Origin: Methanobacteriota archaeon
Lineage (GTDB): Archaea; Thermoplasmatota; Thermoplasmata; RBG-16-68-12
Length of the DNA stretch: 27,731 nt
Assembly (NCBI GenBank): GCA_005878635.1
Contig: VBLS01000008.1
Span: forward strand, 1 to 27,731
Direction: 5' to 3'
Translations under genes and position numbers: made by a program
Shown: piece after piece, positions 22,634 to 27,731 of the stretch
Numbering within the stretch: position 1 is the stretch's first letter
Layout: every line of letters begins with the position of its first letter
Notes under the pieces: model-generated
What the model saw: only the letters and a program-made list of their open reading frames with translations
What the model was told of the DNA's origin: nothing
Database searches by the model: none

Positions 22634-23059
22634 TCACGCCACGCTGACGCTCTGGATCGGATGGTGTCGGGCGATGAGATCCCGCGAGACGCGCAGGTTC
22701 CGGCCTTCCTTGCCAATCGCCCGCCCCTTCTTCGTCGCCTCGACCGTCACGGTCGCGTGCACGACGTCCCCGCGGTGCTCGATCAGGACGCCCTTCACGT
22801 CGAAGTTCCGGAACACGTTCGCGACGAACTGGTCCGGCTGATCCGAATATTCGACGACATGGATGTCCCGGTTCATGAGCCGCTTCAGCTTCGCGATGTT
22901 CTCGCCCTTCTTCCCGATCGCCTTGCCGATGTCCCCCTCCTTGACGACGAAGATCAGCTTGTCGCTGGCGTCGACGCAATCGATCACGGTCGTCCGGGTC
23001 AGGTCCTGGAAAAGCGCGACGTACTTGATCGTCTGCTCGTCAAAGACAATCTCGGCCAT
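22634..23059 (-). CDS. nusA: Archaeal NusA-like transcription factor (two KH domains)
   Basis: The 141-residue protein has two KH RNA-binding domains and no S1 or N-terminal polymerase-binding domain, the usual short archaeal form. The KH loops are GKAIGKKGENIAKL (GKKG at about 52-55) and GRAIGKEGRNLRV (GKEG at about 116-119). It starts MAEIVFDEQTIKYVALFQDL, 5 bases after rpl30e. The cluster position (rpoA1, rpoA2, rpl30e, nusA) is conserved across archaea. It probably acts with RNA polymerase in elongation, termination or rRNA transcription. Confidence 0.94.
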   Translation of the reverse strand: MAEIVFDEQTIKYVALFQDLTRTTVIDCVDASDKLIFVVKEGDIGKAIGKKGENIAKLKRLMNRDIHVVEYSDQPDQFVANVFRNFDVKGVLIEHRGDVVHATVTVEATKKGRAIGKEGRNLRVSRDLIARHHPIQSVSVA

Positions 23060-23064
23060 GGGAC

Positions 23065-23340
23065 TCAGGCGCTGAGGATGTTGGATTCTCCGGGGCTGAG
23101 GACCGCGACGGCGGCGACCGAAAAGGGCACGCCGCAGGCGGCGCCCAGGTCGACGTTCGTGCCGGGGAACCGCAAGGTCCGGATGTCCCCGAGGGCTCGG
23201 GCCGCCTCGGGCGGGCAATTCGAAGCGAGGACGACGATCTTGGCGCTCTTCGCCTTCGCCGCGCGGCGGACCTCCCGGAGCCCGAACCGCACCTCGCCGG
23301 TGTCGGTCGCCACGCGCAGGGCGCGGGAGACATCGATCAC
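23065..23340 (-). CDS. rpl30e: Ribosomal protein L30e
   Basis: This 91-residue member of the L7Ae/L30e RNA-binding family is a large-subunit ribosomal protein. It shows RALRVATDTGEVRFGLREVR, the KIVVLASNCPPEAAR strand-helix and CGVPFSVAAVAVLSPGESNI at the end. The start is a GTG at 23340 that overlaps the rpoA2 stop (GTGA), implying coupled translation. Position between rpoA2 and nusA is the conserved archaeal arrangement. Confidence 0.93.
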   Translation of the reverse strand: MIDVSRALRVATDTGEVRFGLREVRRAAKAKSAKIVVLASNCPPEAARALGDIRTLRFPGTNVDLGAACGVPFSVAAVAVLSPGESNILSA

Positions 23341-24944
23341 GGGGCGACCTCTTCGATCCGTTCCTCGGGCTCCGCCGCTTCCGCTGGCGCGGCGGCCGGC
23401 AATGGCGGAACCGGCGCCGGCACCGGCGCGGGCTTCGGCTTCGCGACCGCGGCTGGCTTCGGCAGCCCGGCGGGCGGCTGGTAGATGAGGTTCACCGCGC
23501 CCGTTCCAAGGGTGACCGGCTGGCCTACGATGACGTTCTCGGCGACGCCATCCAGGTAGTCGACTTCGCCGGTAATTGCCGCTCGGAGCAGGTGGTGCGC
23601 GGTGATCTCGAACGCGGCGCGGGCCAAGACGGAGGACTTGCGGCCCGAGATGCCGTGTCGGCCGATCGCCTTCACGTCGCCGTCGTTCGTCATCATGTCC
23701 GACACGAGCATGATGTGCCGGATGTCGACCGTGAGCCCTTGTTCCTGGAGCGTGTTGTAGGCCTCGTTCACGATCGCGTTTCGCGCCGCCTCGATCCCGA
23801 GGACCTCGTAGATTTCCTGGATCGAGTTCGTCGACGTCCGGGAGGCGTCCACGTACGGCAGTTCGAGGATCTTGGAGAGATTCGATCCCTCCGTGTAGAT
23901 GACATATCCCTCACCGCGCTTCTTGATGATGGCTCGAGAGATCCCATCGATCCCTTTGATCTTCATCGTGCGGACCTGTTCGACGAGGCGCTGGAGCTTC
24001 TTGAACGACGGTTCGCCGGCCTCGACGACGAGGGCGCGGGCGCGCTTCTCCACGTTCCCGACCTGGCGCTTCACCTCTTGGACCTCGCCGTACTTCTTCA
24101 TCTTCTCCTCGAGCTCCGGCCAGGTGACCCCTCGGGATCGCATCCGGTGGTCGTCCGGGTACGCGAGGACGCGCATGTTCACGAGGTCCGTCTCGATCGA
24201 GGCGATGTCCTCCAGGGAGGTCATCTCGATCTCGGTCGCGATCTTTCGCATCTTCTCGAGGTCCGTGTGCCCGGACTTGACGTACAGCTCCATGATCGGC
24301 GTCGAGGGGACGCGGCGCGCGTCGACGATCTCGATGAGCCGCGGGAGGCCCAGCGTGACGTTCATCTCGGCCACCCCCGCGTAGTGGAACGTCCGCATCG
24401 TCATTTGGGTCCCGGGTTCGCCGATCGACTGCGCGGATACGATTCCCGCGGACTCATTCGCGTCGATCGCATGGAGATCGAACTTCTCGCTGATCTTCGT
24501 GAGGACCTCGTGGAGGCGCTTCTTGCTGAGCTTCAGGCCATGGATTTTCTTCGCGAGCTCGCCGACGACGTACCGCGGGAGCCATCGGCCAATCTCCTTC
24601 AGGCCGTCCATGATCTCTTGTTCGCCGCCGGTGAGCGGCGGCGCCTTGGTCGGGATCGTCAGGGGCGCCTCCGGTTCGGCTTCGGCGGCCTTCGAGGCCG
24701 GCCTGCGCCCTTTCGCGGCCGGCTTCGCCTTCTCCTTCTTCGGGGCGGGCTTTGCCTCGACCGGCGCGGCCCCCAACTTCTTGAGGACCTTCTCGGCCTC
24801 TTTCTTCGGGATGAACTTCGCGAGTCGATCGACCTTCGAAGACGCGAGCTTCTCGAGGGTGAAGCCGGCGTCGGCCAGGATCGTCGCGGTCTTTTTCGAA
24901 AGCCCGCGGTTGCGGAGCGCTTGGATCGTGGTGGTGCGGGCCAT
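23337..24944 (-). CDS. rpoA2: RNA polymerase subunit A'' with extra N- and C-terminal segments
   Basis: The C-terminal part of the split largest subunit holds the bridge-helix and trigger-loop region. The core begins near residue 120 (PLTGGEQEIMDGLKEIGRWL) and includes SAGIVSAQSIGEPGTQMTMR and TFHYAGVAEMNVTLGLPRLI, the hallmark trigger-loop region, and later GRHGISGRKSSVLARAAFEI. The 535-residue length exceeds the usual size of about 380-400. The additions are an N-terminal helix-hairpin-helix-like module (about 1-58, LRNRGLSKKTATILADAGFT), an Ala/Pro/Lys-rich linker to about 100, and a Pro/Ala tail of about 45 residues. It starts 2 bases after rpoA1 ends; a GTG at 24950 is an alternative. 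Confidence 0.95.
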   Translation of the reverse strand: MARTTTIQALRNRGLSKKTATILADAGFTLEKLASSKVDRLAKFIPKKEAEKVLKKLGAAPVEAKPAPKKEKAKPAAKGRRPASKAAEAEPEAPLTIPTKAPPLTGGEQEIMDGLKEIGRWLPRYVVGELAKKIHGLKLSKKRLHEVLTKISEKFDLHAIDANESAGIVSAQSIGEPGTQMTMRTFHYAGVAEMNVTLGLPRLIEIVDARRVPSTPIMELYVKSGHTDLEKMRKIATEIEMTSLEDIASIETDLVNMRVLAYPDDHRMRSRGVTWPELEEKMKKYGEVQEVKRQVGNVEKRARALVVEAGEPSFKKLQRLVEQVRTMKIKGIDGISRAIIKKRGEGYVIYTEGSNLSKILELPYVDASRTSTNSIQEIYEVLGIEAARNAIVNEAYNTLQEQGLTVDIRHIMLVSDMMTNDGDVKAIGRHGISGRKSSVLARAAFEITAHHLLRAAITGEVDYLDGVAENVIVGQPVTLGTGAVNLIYQPPAGLPKPAAVAKPKPAPVPAPVPPLPAAAPAEAAEPEERIEEVAP

Positions 24945-24946
24945 GC

Positions 24947-27727
24947 TCACTCCTCCGACGGAGGCTCTTCCTCTTCGACCTCGACCTCTTCCTCGGAGAT
25001 CTCGACGTACATGTCCTTCTCCGTGAGCCCGTACGAGGCCATCTCTTGCTCCCGCAGGCGCTCCTTCCACGACGGCTCTTCGCCGAGGACCTCCTGCAGG
25101 ATGTCGTCGATGTCGACCGCGCGGCCTTGCACGCTCCGAGACGGATCGACTCCGTCCTCACCGAACTTGAACTGGATGATCGTATCCGCGGTGTTCCGGA
25201 CGGTCCCGTCCTCCTTGACCTTCAGGTCTTCGAGGGCGTTGATCAACCGTCGCTGCATGTAGCCCGAGCGGGACGTCCGCACAGCGGTATCGACCAGGCC
25301 TTCCCGGCCGCCCATCGCATGGAAAAAGTATTCCGTCGGATGGAGGCCGCTCTTGTACGACGATTTGACGAAGCCCTTCGCCTCCGCTCCGAGGTCTCCT
25401 TTCTTGAAGTGCGGGAGGGTGCGGTTCCAATAGCCGCGGCTGAGCCGCTCCCCGCGGACCGCCTGCTGGCCGATCGATCCCGCCATCTGGGAGAGGTTCA
25501 GCATCGAGCCGCGCGCCCCGGAGCGCGCCATGATCACCGCGCTGTTCTCGATCCCGAGGTGTTTGCCCGCGACCTGTCCCGCGAGGTCTCGCGCCCGGCC
25601 GAGGATCTTCATCGCCTCGACCTCGAGCGTCTCCTCGAGGGACCGACCCGGCATCTGCTCGAGCTCGCCTCGCTTGTACGATTCGACGAGGCCCTCGACC
25701 TTCTCGATGGCGGTCTTCAGGGAATCCGCGATCTGCTTCTTCGCCTCCTCCGGGATGTCCTCGTCGTCAATCCCCGTCGTGAAGCCACGGATCATGATCG
25801 CGCCGATCGCCATCTTCGTGGCCTTGTCGATGAAGACCCGCGCCGCGTCCGGGCCGTAGTCCCGGGCGAGCTTGTCGAGGATCTTCCCCTTGAACGCCCC
25901 GACCGCGTTCTCATCGATCGTGCCCGACTCAATCACACCGTCCTTGATCACGACGAGGGAATCCTCCTCCTTGAGCTCCTTGAGGCCGATGTCGCCCTTC
26001 GGAGCGATCGACGACTTGAACGTCATGCTCAAGTTCTTCGGCAGGATCGCGGAGAACAAGGCCTTCCCAGACCAGAACTCCTTGCCGCCCTTCTTGACGT
26101 CCGGCGGGGGAAGGTCCCGGATGTCGATCTTGCTGAGGATGAAGGTGACCTCCTCGCGGGTGAACTTGCTCTCCTTGTGCGTGAGGAGGAACGACCCCGT
26201 GATGTGGTCGTGGATCCCCCCGATCACGGGCCCGCCGAACCGCGGGGACAGGATGTGCTCCTGGACCCGCATGAGGACCCGGGCCTCCGCGCGCGCCTCC
26301 TCGCTCTGGAGGACGTGGAGATTCATCTCATCGCCGTCGAAGTCCGCGTTGTACGGCGGACACACCGCGAGGTTGAAGCGGAAGGTCTTGTGGGGCATCA
26401 CGCGGACCTCGTGGCCCATCATCGACATCCGATGGAGCGACGGTTGCCGATTGAAGAGGACGATGTCCCCGTCGACGAGCTGCCGCTCGACCGTGTAGCC
26501 GACCTCGACGGCTTCCGAGACGACCTCCGCGTTCTTCTCCGTCACCCGGATCCGTCGTCCATCGGGCCGGATGACATAGTTCACGCCGGGCGCGTACTCT
26601 CCGAGCAAGCCCAGCGGCGTCGGACCCCGCTTGACCCACTGCTTCACGATCTCTTGATTGTACGATTGGACGTGCACCGGGACCGTCAGCTCGCGGGCGG
26701 CCTCGACCGGCACCCCAACTTCGTTGATCGAAAGGATCGGATCCGGTGAAATCACGGTCCGGGCGCTGAAATTCACCCGTTTCCCGGAGAGGTTCGAGCG
26801 GAAGCGGCCCTCCTTGCCCTTCAGCCGCTGGACGAGGGTCTTCAGGGGTCGACCCGAGCGATGCCGCGCCGGCGGGATCCCCGAGGTCTGGTTGTCGAAG
26901 TACGTCGTCACGTGGTATTGGAGGAGCTCCCACAGGTCTTCGACGATGAGCTGAGGGGCGCCGGCATCCCGGTTTTCCCGCAATCGCTGGTTGATCCGCA
27001 GGACATCGACGAGTTTGTGGGTCAGGTCATCCTCCGATCGGTCCCCGCTCTCCAAGGTGATGGACGGACGCACCGTCACGGGCGGAACGAGGAGGGCGGT
27101 CAGGACCATCCACTCGGGCCGCGCGACCTCCGGGTTCATGCCGAGGACGCGGAGGTCCTCGTTCGGGATCCGCTCGAGTCGCTCGCGGACTTCCTTCGGC
27201 GTCAGCTTGTGCCCGTCCTCTCGGAAGGTCGTCGGCTTGTCGAGCGTGATCTTGCCTTGCTCTTCGCCGCAGTGAGGGCATCGCTGCCGCTTCTGCGCCT
27301 CCCGCGCGGTCTCCTTCGTGACGAAGCCGACCTCGGTCACATCGCCGCCGAGTTCCTCGACCTGCTCCATCTCGGCCATGTACTCCTGGGCCTGTTGGCG
27401 CGTGAGGAGCAGACGCCCGCACTTGCGGCACGTCGCTTGGAGGAGCTTCTTGATGTCCTTCACATATCCGACATGGATCACCGGCATCGCGAGGTCGATG
27501 TGGCCGAAGTGGCCGGGGCAGTCGTCGACCTTGCCACCGCACGTCTTGCACCGCAACCCCGGCTCGATGACCCCCAGGTGGGAGTCCATGAGGCCCATGT
27601 CGATCGGGAAGCCGTCGTCGTCGTATGTGTCCGCCGTGATGATCTTCGTCGCGGACATCCGCCGGATCTCATCCGGGCTGAGGAGGGCGAACTTGATCGA
27701 CTGAATCCGCTTCGTGACCCCACGCAT
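24947..27727 (-). CDS. rpoA1: RNA polymerase subunit A'
   Basis: This 926-residue N-terminal part of the split largest subunit is catalytic. The start MRGVTKRIQSIKFALLSPDE has the family's normal N-terminus, so the gene is complete. Zinc sites are at about 60-75 (CKTCGG, CPGHFGH) and CRKC, with a further CPHC near 150. The active-site motif NADFDGDEMN begins at residue 460; Asp462, Asp464 and Asp466 hold the catalytic magnesium. The region with LKGKEGRFRSNLSGKRVNFS and RQPSLHRMSMMGHEVRVMPH is standard. The tail is very acidic (VEVEEEEPPSEE). rpoB would be expected just upstream, outside the window. Confidence 0.98.
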   Translation of the reverse strand: MRGVTKRIQSIKFALLSPDEIRRMSATKIITADTYDDDGFPIDMGLMDSHLGVIEPGLRCKTCGGKVDDCPGHFGHIDLAMPVIHVGYVKDIKKLLQATCRKCGRLLLTRQQAQEYMAEMEQVEELGGDVTEVGFVTKETAREAQKRQRCPHCGEEQGKITLDKPTTFREDGHKLTPKEVRERLERIPNEDLRVLGMNPEVARPEWMVLTALLVPPVTVRPSITLESGDRSEDDLTHKLVDVLRINQRLRENRDAGAPQLIVEDLWELLQYHVTTYFDNQTSGIPPARHRSGRPLKTLVQRLKGKEGRFRSNLSGKRVNFSARTVISPDPILSINEVGVPVEAARELTVPVHVQSYNQEIVKQWVKRGPTPLGLLGEYAPGVNYVIRPDGRRIRVTEKNAEVVSEAVEVGYTVERQLVDGDIVLFNRQPSLHRMSMMGHEVRVMPHKTFRFNLAVCPPYNADFDGDEMNLHVLQSEEARAEARVLMRVQEHILSPRFGGPVIGGIHDHITGSFLLTHKESKFTREEVTFILSKIDIRDLPPPDVKKGGKEFWSGKALFSAILPKNLSMTFKSSIAPKGDIGLKELKEEDSLVVIKDGVIESGTIDENAVGAFKGKILDKLARDYGPDAARVFIDKATKMAIGAIMIRGFTTGIDDEDIPEEAKKQIADSLKTAIEKVEGLVESYKRGELEQMPGRSLEETLEVEAMKILGRARDLAGQVAGKHLGIENSAVIMARSGARGSMLNLSQMAGSIGQQAVRGERLSRGYWNRTLPHFKKGDLGAEAKGFVKSSYKSGLHPTEYFFHAMGGREGLVDTAVRTSRSGYMQRRLINALEDLKVKEDGTVRNTADTIIQFKFGEDGVDPSRSVQGRAVDIDDILQEVLGEEPSWKERLREQEMASYGLTEKDMYVEISEEEVEVEEEEPPSEE

Positions 27728-27731
27728 CGAG

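Overview
The window is high-GC archaeal chromosome. Both strands are densely coded, overlaps of four bases (ATGA or GTGA) are common, and several genes have a TATA-like box about 25 bases before the start codon, which suggests leaderless mRNAs. Archaeal identity is secure: a split RNA polymerase largest subunit (rpoA1, rpoA2), rpoK, ribosomal protein L30e, the short KH-only NusA, Cdc48, mevalonate kinase and KsgA/Dim1. Membership of the Thermoplasmatota is my best guess. It rests on the general gene style and on Asn-Gly-Leu-rich repeats I associate with that group, not on a search.

Left part (1-4.1 kb, minus strand): a winged-helix regulator is followed after 5 bases by a very long open frame that leaves the window on the left. 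That frame joins a RecA/KaiC-like domain with degraded ATPase motifs, a TPR-like segment, a zinc ribbon, seven perfect decapeptide repeats, one membrane helix, and an extracellular part with two sugar-binding-like modules and calcium-binding repeats. This is the most unusual object in the window.

4.2-9.7 kb (plus strand): rpoK, an Hsp20 chaperone with a textbook promoter, operator-like palindrome and terminator, the Cdc48 unfoldase, mevalonate kinase, and an overlapping imidazolonepropionase (hutI) with no other histidine-degradation gene nearby.

9.7-14.2 kb (minus strand): a probable operon of a three-repeat exported protein, ksgA, a coiled-coil protein (COG1340 type) and a sugar nucleotidyltransferase. 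From 14.3 kb a membrane zinc-ribbon protein and an AHSA1/SRPBCC protein run on the plus strand and converge on a thiolase.

16.4-17.9 kb: the thiolase and an 81-residue protein diverge from a shared TATA region that carries a perfect palindrome. A second copy of the palindrome covers the stop codon of the small gene, ahead of a leaderless radical SAM gene.

17.8-27.7 kb (minus strand): the RNA polymerase block rpoA1-rpoA2-rpl30e-nusA. It is followed, in place of the usual rps12-rps7, by a DHA2-type MFS transporter, a small two-helix membrane protein, a SNF2/RapA-type helicase, and a partner protein ending in a zinc ribbon. The helicase-partner pair is an attractive uncharacterised nucleic-acid system. 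No tRNA, rRNA, CRISPR array, transposase or integrase was found.
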